A stretch of 64,000 nt of DNA from Ulva prolifera (taxonomy: Eukaryota; Chlorophyta; Ulvophyceae; Ulvales; Ulvaceae). The stretch lies in contig CM041198.1 in the NCBI GenBank assembly GCA_023078555.1, forward strand, positions 6,514,924 to 6,578,923. Direction: 5' to 3'. Within the stretch, counting starts at the first letter, position 1. Each line of letters opens with the position of its first letter. The translations under genes were made by a program, and so were the position numbers. The notes under the pieces are model-generated. The model was not told where the DNA came from and ran no database searches. It saw nothing but the letters and a program-made list of their open reading frames with translations. Shown piece by piece: positions 34,431 through 45,319 of the stretch.

Positions 34431-34885
34431 GCTTTCTCCGGCGGCGGGCGCTTTCTCACATATGCGACCGCGCACACGGGCATTGGAGGTTCACGATCAA
34501 TCGCGACTTGGGCGGCCGTCCAACTGCATGCAACAACTTGACGGCGCCCTGGCGTGCGCCCCCAGACACAGCCACATACACGGACGGCCGGACGGGCGGC
34601 TTCGCCTTGCCGGAATGTGTAACACCCCACGCCCTTCGTCCGTCGATGTGTGCCGGAAGCCACAAGACGTGGCATGCATGCATGCATGCATCCGGGTAGG
34701 AACAGGTGGGATTCGAACTGGAGACATTGGGATGCATAAGTCGTTCGGTCTACCAACGCGTGCACGACGGTCTTCATGCTGATATGCCGTGACGGGGTGT
34801 ATTTGAATCAGTGATGTGATGTGATGTCGGTGCGAATGCGGTGGCAATAAACAGCAGGTGTCGTTCGATACAGGAAATCCTCAAG

Positions 34886-35659
34886 ATGGCCGAAAGTACG
34901 GAAGCCGTGCAGGCGTCAAGTTTTAGCCCGGAAATGCCCTTCGGGGCATGTGACACCGTGGAAACTGTAGAGCTACTGAAGCGGACGCTGGTGTCGTATA
35001 ATATAGCCGTCGTAGCAGAGGCGTCGTCGTTGAATTCAAATGGCAGGGATTGCGTGTTTATCGCATTGAAGCTGGGTGTGCGGCCATCGGGACCGTCAAA
35101 TCAGCGCTTGGTGCGTGACATCGACAAGAACGAAATCGTGAACCTTGATGATATGACGGTTGATGACGTGAGGGAAGGTATCGCTGACCACATCGTGACG
35201 GTTTGGGAGAAGCCCGAACACTGGGCGACAGCCGCATTGAAAATACACATTGACAACGAGGCGCGTGCTTACTTAAATATGCAAACAGCGACGCTGTTGG
35301 AAGTTCGTGACAAATACTGTGCGGCAATCAAGGGTGTGAATGGGTGTGAGAAGATGTTTGGGGATCAGGCCTGTCAGCTAGCATTCGCTTCGCGCTATAG
35401 TAGCACCGTGGTGTGCTGGAGCCCACCCAGATCGACCGCGACCACCAAAAGCAATCGGTTATTTCGACCAATTATGTTCGGTGCCAATGCGGAAGTGGGC
35501 ACAAATACATCCCGGAGTCCATGTCTGATGATGTTGTATGTATTGGGTGAGGGTGTGGGACACGCAGAGCCTTTGATCGCAGGCGAGAGGAAGCATGGGG
35601 TACCATCAAGGTTCACAAGTGTGTCAACTTCGCGTGTTGTGTGTGGTTTTAGCTTGTAG
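34886..35659 (+). CDS. OTU-like cysteine protease domain protein
   Basis: ATG at 34,886 opens a 257-codon frame starting MAESTEAVQASSF. The region after residue 40 has the order of an OTU domain. It has SNGRDCVFIALKLGV (matching the catalytic D-x-x-C-L-F helix), a middle with ARAYLNMQTATL and FGDQACQLAFASRYSSTVV (as in the W/F-G-x-x-x-E-L-x-A-x-A helix and following strand), and a late VGHAEPLI that could hold the catalytic His. OTU enzymes cleave ubiquitin-like chains, and some transposons carry them. The last 25 residues look like read-through into an intron (about 35,630 onward), and small exon-like pieces follow at 35,690-35,860. The assignment rests on motif order only. Confidence 0.45.
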   Translation: MAESTEAVQASSFSPEMPFGACDTVETVELLKRTLVSYNIAVVAEASSLNSNGRDCVFIALKLGVRPSGPSNQRLVRDIDKNEIVNLDDMTVDDVREGIADHIVTVWEKPEHWATAALKIHIDNEARAYLNMQTATLLEVRDKYCAAIKGVNGCEKMFGDQACQLAFASRYSSTVVCWSPPRSTATTKSNRLFRPIMFGANAEVGTNTSRSPCLMMLYVLGEGVGHAEPLIAGERKHGVPSRFTSVSTSRVVCGFSL

Positions 35660-35899
35660 TGTCCGTCGTTGTGATCGGAAGCTGGTGTGTTGCAGGCTGT
35701 ACGTTTCAGCAACTGCGAGATCCTAACTTCTGCACGACAACGCAACAACCCATTGTCACGGAAGCAGCAGCAGCACAGGTATGGTATCGGCGGCAGCCAG
35801 TGTTGTCGCAGAAGTAGCAGCCATCTCGGGCAGTACCGAGACACACAATGAGCATGTACTGGGTAAGTGCATGCCGTGTTTCAGGGAATCGAAGAGCGT

Positions 35900-37316
35900 A
35901 TGTCCGAGCTTTTTGAGGAGGGCATGCTAGATCCTACATTAGTAAGCATCACCTTTGGCAAGCTCGGCCATGAGATTCCAGACAGGTTCCGACGAAAGTT
36001 TACCGAAGCAATGAATGCTCTGGGTGCGAAAGGGTACATTGATGAGGGTGTTTGCATGACGGAGCGCGGTGACACGAACTACCGCAAGCATATTCAAGGA
36101 ATGGTGGTCATGGGCGTGAACAATGGGTTGAGCATGTCCGAAGCAAGTACGTGACTCGCATGAAGTGTCGTGGCAAGAGGCAAACAACCCACCTGCACAG
36201 TGGGGTGTTGTCTGCAGGCACGAAGATCCACAATTTATTGTTCTTGATGATGGATGTGGCCAGGCTAGACCCCAATGGCAATTTACAGCGGCAATCCAAT
36301 GCTGAGAATATTCGAATGAAGGTGTGCGCAGCACGTGAGCAATGGATTGCAACTCTTTCACACTTGTGCGTCAAGTCCTTCAAAGTTGGCGTATGCAGAT
36401 CATATGCCGTAAAGAAGATGATTCGGTGAAACGTGAAGCTATGCTCGGATATCCACTGAAAGAAATGGGCAACAGATGGTGTGAGACTGTGTTCAGACAA
36501 AACATGTCAGCACAACGGCTGCAGGAATGCCGTGATGCACATCAAGCTGTTGTGGGTTACAATGTATTCAAAAGACGATCAATGCTGCTTCCGACCGGAT
36601 GGCTTGACATTGTGGTGAAGTATGAACAGCTGTACTGTTTTCCGCTATCGACCATGATGCATGCCACACATGTTGTGCGATTCATGCTATTGGACGGGAG
36701 ATACGCATTTAGTCCGAAGTGGCTTGATGCATCGGGTGGTGCAGCCGTGGATCAAACTGCGCTGGAGTCATACAGACGGAACATCAACGCTTTACGACTG
36801 TCGATGGGGCATGTGTGGGTGAATGATATTTTCAATGTGTTCAACCGTGGCAGGAGCAACACCATCAATCGTGATCAATTCGACCAGCGAAATGCAGAAT
36901 ACGATTCCATGCCCTTAGAACAAATGAAGAAATATGTGCGTGCAGCCCGAAGCATTCTAGCTCGTGATCAAGCCGCTCGCATGGGCGAAGACCCATTGCG
37001 GAACTTGGCATTGTTGCAGATGCCGACATACGAAATAGATGACCTAGAGCTAGAGATAGCAACTCAGGGTGTGATGCACGTGCCCGATTGGATGGGTCCA
37101 GAGCATCCTGCAGCCGGGTTTGATGGTGCTTTGGAAGACGATGTACATGGCGCAGATGATGTTGAAGGTGATTTGATGGATGATGCTGCGGCAGCTGTTG
37201 CTTTCGCTCACCTTGATCCCGAGGAGGATGCACAACCGCTTGAGCGCATAGGAGATGTGCAGAACCGTTTGCAGGATCTGGATATGGAAGACGTAGATAT
37301 GGGTAGTGAGCAATGA
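35900..37316 (+). CDS. Gene of unknown family downstream of the OTU frame
   Basis: The first exon runs from ATG at 35,900 (MSELFEEGMLDPTLVS) to 36,146. A 71-nt intron (36,147-36,217, GTACGT donor, TCTGCAG acceptor) joins in phase 1 to STKIHNLLFLMMDVARLDP. A frame change around 36,350-36,425 leads into a 300-residue segment with VKREAMLGYPLKEMGNRWC, a tract around GHVWVNDIFNVFNRGR and an acidic tail (DDVHGADDVEGDLMDDAAA), ending at 37,316. No family is recognised. The acidic tail and the neighbouring OTU frame suggest a mobile-element gene set. The frame change may be a mutation or an unrecognised intron. Confidence 0.42.
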
Positions 37317-37492
37317 ATTTTTACGGTGGTGGTCTCATGTGAACTGCGATGTGAACTCCAAAATCTGTGAATCTGTACTACACCTATGAGTGCAAATTCA
37401 ATGATAAACTGGTGAAAACGCACAATATAGCCATCTGAACGTAATCAATACAATTACACTTCATATCACTGGTCGCAATTGAGCAATTTCAT

Positions 37493-38454
37493 TCACTCTG
37501 TGCGAGTACGTTTGTAGGAAGACGACACATTGCTGCATTGCGTAGTTTCCACCACAGCATCGACGCGTTTGGACAACGCTGCATTGAAACGGGCAACATC
37601 CGTAGAGATAGCAACGAATTCAATGTCTTTCATGCGTGCCTCATCCGGCTCGTCCTCTGGGGCAGGCGTGATGTCAGAAAACAGTTTCTCTATTGGTAGG
37701 CTGAAGATGTATAGGTGTGGGAAGTGATCAATGAATAGTGGGCAATACAAATTGCCCTTTGACAGCTTCACACCACCACGTGGACCATCGAGTGTTTTAT
37801 TGCAATAGTGTTCTCGGCGTTGCTCAACAGCTTCCCACAATTCTTCCATCTCAGCCTGATCCAGGTGTGCAAACTGCAGGCAAGGAAGAAAATCATGCTG
37901 GACGTTATATATATTGGCTTAGTTTCAAATTGTACGTGAGCACTCAGAGCAGGCTGCACCTTTGTGACTGGGATTCCGAAGAACTGCAACTGAACTATGT
38001 GCATCGTGGCTTCCATGAAAGACCGCACAACGATACCGCCTTCAGTCATGTACGACCATCCTTCCAACGATCCGATGGCACAGAACTGGTCGTGCAGGGT
38101 GGTGCATGAATCCAATAGCTCGGTACTGACATCAATGCGGGCGCCAAGGAATCTCCGTAGGTAGGACTGTGCGGGCCAACTATTAGGGACCAATTCAGAC
38201 CAGTCGGGCAACTTAGCACCTCTGCACTGGACACGTCCGTTCTGGGTCCATCTGTCGCCCATCAGATTGAGTTGGAAGCCCTTCGTATGAGCAAGCATAC
38301 AGTTCTGTGTGTACAGCTTGACGATAGAGCCGCGACGGCTCCAGAGCTGAGGATTTGATACTACGGATGGATCATCCATCGCCATACCAATTGGATACAG
38401 CGCGCTAAGGTTCCAGTACGTTGGTCCACACACAAGTTGTTTCGCGACAGGCAT
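37493..38454 (-). CDS. Two-exon gene of unknown family, convergent with the previous gene
   Basis: ATG at 38,454 (MPVAKQLVCGPTYW) starts exon 1, which ends at 37,936 before a GTACAA donor. A 62-nt intron ends TGCCTGCAG at 37,874. Exon 2 runs 37,873-37,493. Both exons are whole codons (173 and 127), giving 299 residues, so the model is clean. The frame is open upstream of the ATG and includes YPCTTC, so a further 5' exon with a Cys pair is possible. Exon 1 has MGDRWTQNGRVQCRGAKLP and FCAIGSLEGWSYMTEGGIVV. Exon 2 is mostly helical. I recognise no domain. The stop codons of this gene and the + strand gene are 180 bp apart. Confidence 0.5.
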
Positions 38455-38762
38455 ATTGCAAGTCGTGCACGGATAAAAGTTGTTGAACAAATGAGCATGC
38501 GATAACACTGGAACACTCCACAAATTACGCGTTTACATGCAGTGAACGCGATATATATCAATGTACCCGTAGCAGTTTTGGAATGGCTCTATGATCGCGG
38601 TGCAAGATGGCAGTGCAGCTGATAGCTGCCATCTGCCGAGATGCCATGTCATCTGCCGATGATGCCGTCATCTAGACAGGTCGAACATCGATCGAAGAGA
38701 GCAACATGCCAATTCGGGCGGAATGTGGCGGTCCGCCGGCGCTTTCGTGGCACTTAAGTAAG

Positions 38763-38794
38763 CTCTGACGAGCTTCGACTCTGACGAGCTTCGA
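38763..38794. repeat. 16-bp tandem duplication
   Basis: Two adjacent identical copies of CTCTGACGAGCTTCGA lie at 38,763-38,778 and 38,779-38,794. Confidence 0.9.
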
Positions 38795-38946
38795 CTGTGT
38801 CCGGGGGCGCACGCCAGGTTAGATGGCCACTCAGCTACGACAGGCCAGGCTAACAGCATCATATTATATCGAAGGTGCATCCGCAATTCGCCTTTCAGGG
38901 CATCGTGAACGCTAGGTGTCATTCTGGGATCACGCAATCATCGAAG

Positions 38947-39022
38947 CGATCAGCACGGAGATACATATATATATATACATATATATAACAAATTACGATC
39001 AGCACGGAGATACATATATATA
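38947..39022. repeat. 27-bp direct repeats with AT microsatellite at the LINE 3' end
   Basis: A 27-bp block starting CGATCAGCACGGAGATACAT occurs at 38,947-38,973 and 38,996-39,022, each ending in a TATA run. It lies 60-135 bp after the LINE endonuclease stop on the - strand, so it is probably the simple 3' tail of that LINE, duplicated once. Confidence 0.75.
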
Positions 39023-39081
39023 GTTACAAAGGACAGAGGCCGGGCAGCGAGCCGTTGCCAGGAACACACACGCAAATCCAC

Positions 39082-42000
39082 TCACGCAGTCATGGCACTA
39101 GGCCGGGCACGAGCACGTACCACAGCTCGGCCGGTGATGCCAGCCAAAGATTGAAGCCCCGCACGGAGCACAAGAGCATTCCCCTTGCACAACGCCACAC
39201 TCAACCGGCGCAGAGCATTCGTCACAAACAAAGCACGGTTCACCTTACCACACCGAGACGCAACCTCCGCCAGCCGATTCAAGTGATTCATGGCAGGCCG
39301 TCCCAAGCGACCATGCGTCTCATGCGATAACGGCACGAAACTATACGCATCAGGGTCGTACAACCGATAAGCAGTGCGTTTCTGCACGTCCCGCGTCTCC
39401 GCAGCACCCCCGTCCTCGCGGGCCGCACGGCCGCAATAGGAACCAGCACAGGGGTTCACAACCGACACATCCCCTATGCACAAAGGGTCACCCGGCGGCA
39501 TAAACATGATGTCCCCCAGTTTCTCCTGGGCCACTGCCCTCAACACCTGCGCCAGCGCCGTTGCCTGCGCGGCAGCGGCCTGCTCCCCAGGCCCCGCCGG
39601 ACCCTGGCCACCTGGCGCCGCTGCCGCCGCCAGGGCCGCAGCCTGCGCCGCGTCTGGCGCGTGGCGCCCCATTTGGGCGCTGTGTCCGGCATCGGCGTCG
39701 GCGGCCGGAGCAGTCGCAGGTGCCGGCGCCGCGTCCGCACGCGCGACCGGCGGCGGCGGCGGGGCTGCAGGTACCGGCTCCGCGGGCAAGGTCGCCCCGC
39801 GCGAAGGGCCCGCGACCTGTGAGGGGGGATGGGGCGGCGAAGGGGGGGGGCGGGCCCGACGGGCCAGCATGGATCTGCCTCGGAGCGGCCGCGAGCCGCG
39901 CGCGGACGAACGGCGCTGTGCGCGGGATGCGCGTGGACGCCACACACGCGTGGGACCCGATCTCGCGCCATTGTTTTTCAACGATATTGTGGCGCGAAGT
40001 CCAGGTCCCCGCATTGTGTGTGCAATTCATCGCATGGTCGAGATCATGCGGCTGTATGAATGTGCCACATTCGCAGCGCGAGCCGACCGCATTGGGAGGG
40101 GCTGGGGACATGCCCAGGAGATACCTGATGCTCAGCATGATTTCCATGTCAGTCATGCGCAGCGCCTGGGACAGCGGCAGGGTGCTCGACCAAAGGGTGG
40201 CTGCACGGCAAGCACAGCTGCGAAGCCGTGCCAAGTTGCATGCACCCTCGAGCGTGGCGACGTCATGCCTGGCAAGCAGAGCTGCCCGGCGGCGCAGGGC
40301 AACCACCTTAGTGACACGCTGCTGCATACCAGGTAACACCTTGGCGATGGTGTCGCCGCTCGCCGGGCCGGGCAGCTCCGGATGGAGCTGCTGAGCGACG
40401 TTGAGGGCCTGCCAGGTTTCCTGCAAGTGTTGCCCGTGCGGCCCCCGATACGGCTGCATGCACTCGGGGCCTCCTGCGAATGCCTTTTGGCTCACCGCAG
40501 CTGCAGCGAGGTACGCTCCGTCCGCGACCTCCGGCGGCGTGGACATGATGCCCAGGCCTCCAAGGCGCGCTGGAAGGACGGCTTGTGCGGCCGCACGAAG
40601 GTCGTCCCGCGGGACGCGCATGATTACATTCACCGCAGCCAGGACAGACGCCTCCGTCCGGCGCATGTGATCGGAAATGTGCGCCCACGGCACCGCCCTG
40701 GCGTAGTGCAGCATACGGCGTTGGCAGGACATCGTGAGCAGCAAGAACTGGTCTTGCGCTTTCAGGGGCAGGCTCATCATCTTCTCGATGGTGGCGCACA
40801 CCTTGTCGGCCGTCGATTCCGCGTGCGCCGACTCGAACGCCGGGGTGCCAATGGGCGTGCCGGTGATGACGGTGCCCTCCGTGGCATGCGTTATGCCGAG
40901 CGTGGCCGCGACGGATCCCGCATGCTGGGGGTCGCGCGAGTAGGCCGTGCACTTGTGCAGCTGGGGCTCCAGCCCGAGGGGCTCTGCTGCCGAGACCAGC
41001 GCACGGAATGCGGCGGCGGCGTCCACGCGCTGCCCGGCGATGGTGCAGTCGTCATGATACGCCATGAGGGCGGCCGTGACCTCCCTCTCGGGTGGCTGGT
41101 GCTGGGCCTGCACTGCCTGGAGGGGGCCCTGGAGGGCCAGGGCGAAGAGCAGCGGGCTGATGGGGTCGCCTTGACGCACGCCGCTCTGCGACGTGATTGC
41201 AGCGGTGCCGGGCGGTGCGCCTTCGATGTAGAGATTTGCGGGGAACCTGTAAAGCATGGTGGCGAAGGGCAGCAGTGCAGGCTTGTGAGACGTAACGGCC
41301 TCCAAGATGGCTGCACGGGACATCATGTTGAATGCATTCTTCCAGTCCAGCTGCACAAGCACGACATCCTCCCACGCTTGCAGCACGGCGCGCGCAGCAT
41401 GGCCCAGGTTCTGCGCGCCCCCTGGCACCCCGACCCCCACCTGCAGCGGCGCGAGGGAGGCACCTAGGCCACTGCACAGGGTCATGGCGCACAGGCTTAC
41501 CAGGCGCTGCCACGTCTCTGCAATGGCGATAGGGCGGATGCCTCCCTGTGGCTTCTCCTGCGGGAGGAGGCGGCAGTCCAGCAAGCGCGGGAGGTGTGGC
41601 AGCCGGCCGGCGAGGGCCGCGTTCACGAAGCGGTGAATCTCCGTGAATGCGGCCGTGGAGGCCGTGCCGGCAGCCCGGATGTGCTCATACGTCCACCCCG
41701 ACAGGCCCGGGCCGCTGCCCTTCGGCAGCTTGTCGAGCAGGGCGAGGAGCGTCGCCTCGTCGATTTGCAGCGGGGGCGCGGGCTCGGCGGGCTGGGTGTC
41801 GGGGGGGAGCGCTTCTGCGGGATGCAGGTGCCGCAGCTCCTCATGCACTTCCGGGGTGTACCTGGCGATGGGCGGCGCCTCCACTTTCGCCGCGCCTTTG
41901 CGGACATTACCGTCGCTCAGTGACCTGTGGACAGAGCCCGCCAGGCGGCGATCCTGGTTCTGATTCATTCTGCGCTTCTGGCTTGGAGTGGGCTCCGCAA

Positions 42001-42658
42001 GCCTGGGCTCCTCGCCGTCCATGAACAGCGTGATGCATGTACGAGCGCGGCGCGCCGTGCCGTCCCCTCCCTTCAGCGACAGAACCTTACCAGGGAAGTC
42101 GAGGACGCGGCCAAGGGCCACTCGTGCTCGGTCGATGTTGGACGCGTCGCTGGCATCGTTGAAATCTCTGAAGAGCTCGGCCGTTGCGTCGCCGAACTCC
42201 TTATGGACGCTGTCCGGGACCTTCGGGGAGGGCCTGGGCCGGGCGGTGTAGTGGGCGGCGGCGGGGGCTTCGGTGATGTGACGGGGTGACTGATGGGGGT
42301 GCGGCTGGGCAGGCTGGGCAGGCTGCGGCTGGGCGGGCTGGGCTGGGGCGGGCTGGGCAGGGATGGGCTGGGCTGGGGCGGGTTGGGCTGGGGCGGGCTG
42401 TCGGGCCGGATGTCCGGCGGGCAGCACGCAGTGACCTGACCTCAAGCTTCTCTTCTGACCTCCCACACATTTATGCGCCTTAGGGGTCTTGGTAGAGCCG
42501 AATATGCCACAGTGAGAGCAGTACGCGGCATTGAGTTCGTGCAGCTTCGCAGTAGGCAGCCTCGGCCCGTCGCGATGGATTCCTCGAACGTGGGTGAACA
42601 GGCTTGAATGGGAGGAGAGAGTAGCGCTGCATCCGTCATATGGACACTGAAAGCTCAT
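39082..42658 (-). pseudogene. R2-type LINE polyprotein with one frameshift
   Basis: ATG at 42,658 opens a long frame. Near the start is a C2H2 zinc finger (CPYDGCSA, then HVRGIH), then a second Cys/His cluster (CSHCGIF). A Pro/Ala/Gln repeat linker (PAQPAPAQP type) follows. The reverse transcriptase has GPGLSGWTYEHI, QLDWKNAFNMMS, QSGVRQGDPISPLLFALAL and AYHDDCTIAG at 41,045-41,062, the catalytic YxDD box with His at the variable position. A CCHC knuckle (CECGTF, then HDLDHAMNC) lies at 40,020-40,080. The restriction-like endonuclease part (PLCIGDVSVVNP, then DVQKRTAYRLYD) is in another frame that ends at 39,082, so a frameshift lies between about 39,990 and 39,550. An Ala/Pro-rich stretch lies between knuckle and endonuclease. 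As sequenced the endonuclease would not be made. Confidence 0.82.
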
Positions 42659-42785
42659 ACGCAAGGACTCGTTCCGCTGGGAGCGGACACACTAACGGTG
42701 CAGTCTAACGGGCCATTAAACCGGCCAGACGGCACAAAACTAAAACAACAAACACACAACACTTTTAACGAATCAAATCTGCAGA

Positions 42786-43022
42786 CCACCCGCGGCTAGT
42801 CCGCAGGATTGCCAGTGGGACTGCCGGACAACGGCACGCGGGCAGCCAGCGGCCCGCGCCGACATGACGGCTGCACAGCCAAGCGGGTCACCAGGAAGGC
42901 CAGGCGAAACATAGAACAGACATCTAGGTGTTGTAAATGGGCAAGGCTGCAGGCCACTGGCGGCTAGTCCGCTGGCATTCTAGTGGGGCTGCAGAACGAC
43001 GGAACACTGGCAGCTGGCGCGC
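42786..43022. repeat. Diverged tandem repeat upstream of the LINE
   Basis: Two related blocks of about 60-70 bp start CGGCTAGTCCGC (42,795 and 42,961) and continue with GCCAGTGGGACTGC-like and CAGCYGGCGCG-like sequence. They lie upstream of the LINE start and may be part of its 5' region or of separate host sequence. Divergence is high. Confidence 0.45.
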
Positions 43023-43547
43023 GTATTCGTTGCAGCTGCACGACAGCGGACGACAGAACACAACTAAGGGCCTATTCGTTTTCTTTTTGCTGCCTCCCGC
43101 AGCCGGGTTCTTTTGGCATGCGTCTACATCGGGACCACGACACAGCACAGACGACAGACGTACATATTGCTGCGTATATATATATGCTGTTCGGGCCAAG
43201 GGCCAGTATGACGCCGGCGGCGCCGCAGCTGTGAACAAGCTCGCCAATTGAAACCGCTCATGTAAATCACAAACCCAGCAGTACAAACTACTGCCTTCTG
43301 CTTGCATGCCTGCTGCAGCCGGTGTGCACCGCTCTTGGTCTTAATTGCCGTGCTGTGGAGCTTCCAGGCCGCGCCTTCGAATGGATCCGGCTGCGCAGCT
43401 CAACCTGCCGCCCCCACCTACCTGGTGGACCTGGAAAGCTCCAGTGACGACGAGGCTATCCTTCCTGCTGTCCCTGCAACCACAGCTCCGGCCCCCTCCG
43501 TTTCGGCTGCTCCAACCAGCGTTAGTGATCGCCAGGGCGGTGGGCGG

Positions 43548-43626
43548 GTGCGATCCTATTTGAACGGTTGACAGCCGTCAACTCTTGTATCAATGAGAAT
43601 ACAGCGTGCCTGTACAGCAAGTCAGC
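43548..43626. repeat. 79-bp terminal direct repeat, copy 1
   Basis: It starts GTGCGATCCTATTTGAACGG and is identical to 49,162-49,240. It includes a hairpin, GTTGAC-AGCC-GTCAAC, the sort of short inverted repeat that could serve as a recombinase core site. Confidence 0.93.
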
Positions 43627-43974
43627 CCAGCATTGTGCAGGCTGTTCGCTACTTGTCTGTTCCATGCTGCTCAGCACGCTGTCTGCGCTTTCTTGCTGGT
43701 TCGTTTCTCGTGCAGCGAGCCGCTGTTCGTCTGCCCCTGTCACCACCTCAGCAATCTGTCGCAGCTCATTCTTTTGCTTTGCATCATTACAGTGAAGAAG
43801 ACATTGTTACTGCACTGCGCCGGCATTGTGACGGCTTGTTCACGAGAAGATGTGCTAGAAACGTAAGCATGAACCTGCTGTCAGCGGGGTCTACACGGTC
43901 TGACGTTCAGACCTGCCCTCATACTGCCCAACTCCTCGCTTACGTTCCCATTCTTCTCGCAACAATATGTTGCA

Positions 43975-45189
43975 ATGCAGCGTGCGCGTGTGGAGCACCT
44001 GTCGCTGCGGCATTTCGGGCGGTCGAAGCCCGACCTACGCAAAGCCGGGGCCCCGCGCGGACTGACCCAGGCCGAGCAGGAGGCAGCGCTTTCTGGCGCT
44101 GTGCGCGGCCACATCGCCGATGAGCGTGCGCTGCTGCGCGGCGCTCGCACCGTGGCGAACATCGACCGGGCGCACCGAGAGTTCAGCGACTTTCTGCTAC
44201 AGTGGCGCACCAACGCCGCCGGCCAATGGGCCACATGCACGCCCGAGCTGGTGTTGGTCTACCTCCGCGATGTCGTGTCTCAACGCACCGGTCGGGACGG
44301 TGCCGAGCTCACCGCCTCCACGTTGAGGCAGCTAGTGTCGAACCTCAGCATGTGCTTCTGCAAGATCGGCCGCAGCGAACCATGGGATGAGTTAGACCAC
44401 AGAGGGAATCCCGCTGCCAGCAGCCTGGTGCGCAACCACGTTGAGATGGCCGAGCGGCGCCAGCACGCGAACGGCGTGCGCGAGCGCAGCGCTGTGCCGG
44501 TGACCCTAGGAGTTGTGGGACAGTTGTTGCGCCATTTAGACGCCTGCGAGACCGCAGCGGGCGCGCAGCCTTCTGTCCTGGAACAGTTGCGTTGCGCCCG
44601 AGACGCTGCTTTATTAGCGCTGCTGTGGCACAGCGGCCGGCGCGGTGCGGATCTGTTGCGGCTGGGCTGGCACCACGTGTACGCACAGGGCACTCGTCCC
44701 GTGGACAGTTCCCCGATTCTCAGTTGCTGGCGGGAGGGGTTCGGTGCTGCGGAGCTGCCGAGCGGCATACTGCTCACCCTTGACGAGCTGAAGAACGCGA
44801 AGCGGCTGCGACCCCTATCCGTAGAGGTGACTACAGAGCCTATCGCTACGGCAGAGTTATGTGCGGTCAGGCGCTTACGGCATTTGCTCAATCTGCAGCG
44901 TCGCCACGGCGAGCCCGAGGGGCAGCCCGTTTTCTGTAGTTATGCAACCGTCAATCCGCCACGAACGGCTCTGACCACATCCGGATTCGCTAACCGTTTT
45001 GACCGCTTTGCTACCGCTGCTCTACCCAGCTCGGGGCCCCAGGTGTACACTGTGCATGGACTGCGCCGCGGTCGCATGCAGCATGAGCGAGAGGCTGGCG
45101 GCTCTGTGCCGGACATCATGCAGCTAGCTGGGTTGAGCACTGAATCTGTAGCCCACATGTATTTGGATCCGGGACGGCATCTAGCTTAG
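43975..45189 (+). CDS. Tyrosine recombinase of the Kangaroo-like element
   Basis: An uninterrupted 404-codon frame from ATG at 43,975. The C-terminal catalytic domain has WHSGRRGADLLRL (catalytic Arg near 222), VHGLRRGRMQ (H361 and R364) and AHMYLDPGRH (nucleophile Tyr 396). The N-terminal 150 residues resemble the DNA-binding SAM-like region of phage-type integrases. The enzyme would cut and rejoin DNA through a 3'-phosphotyrosine to insert a circular copy of the element. It converges with the RNase H frame, with stops 130 bp apart. No stop or frameshift is visible, in contrast to the RT region, so this gene could still be functional. Confidence 0.85.
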   Translation: MQRARVEHLSLRHFGRSKPDLRKAGAPRGLTQAEQEAALSGAVRGHIADERALLRGARTVANIDRAHREFSDFLLQWRTNAAGQWATCTPELVLVYLRDVVSQRTGRDGAELTASTLRQLVSNLSMCFCKIGRSEPWDELDHRGNPAASSLVRNHVEMAERRQHANGVRERSAVPVTLGVVGQLLRHLDACETAAGAQPSVLEQLRCARDAALLALLWHSGRRGADLLRLGWHHVYAQGTRPVDSSPILSCWREGFGAAELPSGILLTLDELKNAKRLRPLSVEVTTEPIATAELCAVRRLRHLLNLQRRHGEPEGQPVFCSYATVNPPRTALTTSGFANRFDRFATAALPSSGPQVYTVHGLRRGRMQHEREAGGSVPDIMQLAGLSTESVAHMYLDPGRHLA

Positions 45190-45319
45190 CAGGGCTGCGG
45201 TGGTAAGGATGTGCTCACACTGCTCTCTTGCAGAATATGCAGTCGCCCAGGCCAGGGGCCATGCAGTGCCTATGTGCATAGCGTGTGCCAATTGTAATCA
45301 ACCTACATCCTTACACCCA

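Noticed and set aside
34690..34775. tRNA-like sequence on the - strand with a B-box (AGTTCGAATCCC) and a GGTAGA D-loop motif
   Set aside because: The acceptor, anticodon and T stems do not pair, so it is not a functional tRNA. It could be a decayed tRNA-derived SINE, but no second copy was seen.
35863..35884. Perfect-looking 22-nt intron (GTAAGT to TTTCAG)
   Set aside because: It is far shorter than the other introns here (49 nt or more), and the downstream ATG at 35,900 makes it unnecessary. It could be real only if this genome has ultra-short introns.
39476..40394. Two + strand frames of 277-286 codons, Ala/Pro/Arg-rich
   Set aside because: They lie antisense to the LINE reverse transcriptase and endonuclease in very GC-rich DNA, where long empty frames are common.
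43302..43571. 89-codon + strand frame overlapping the first 79-bp repeat
   Set aside because: It lacks an ATG at its start, has no domain and runs across the element border, so it is probably not a gene.
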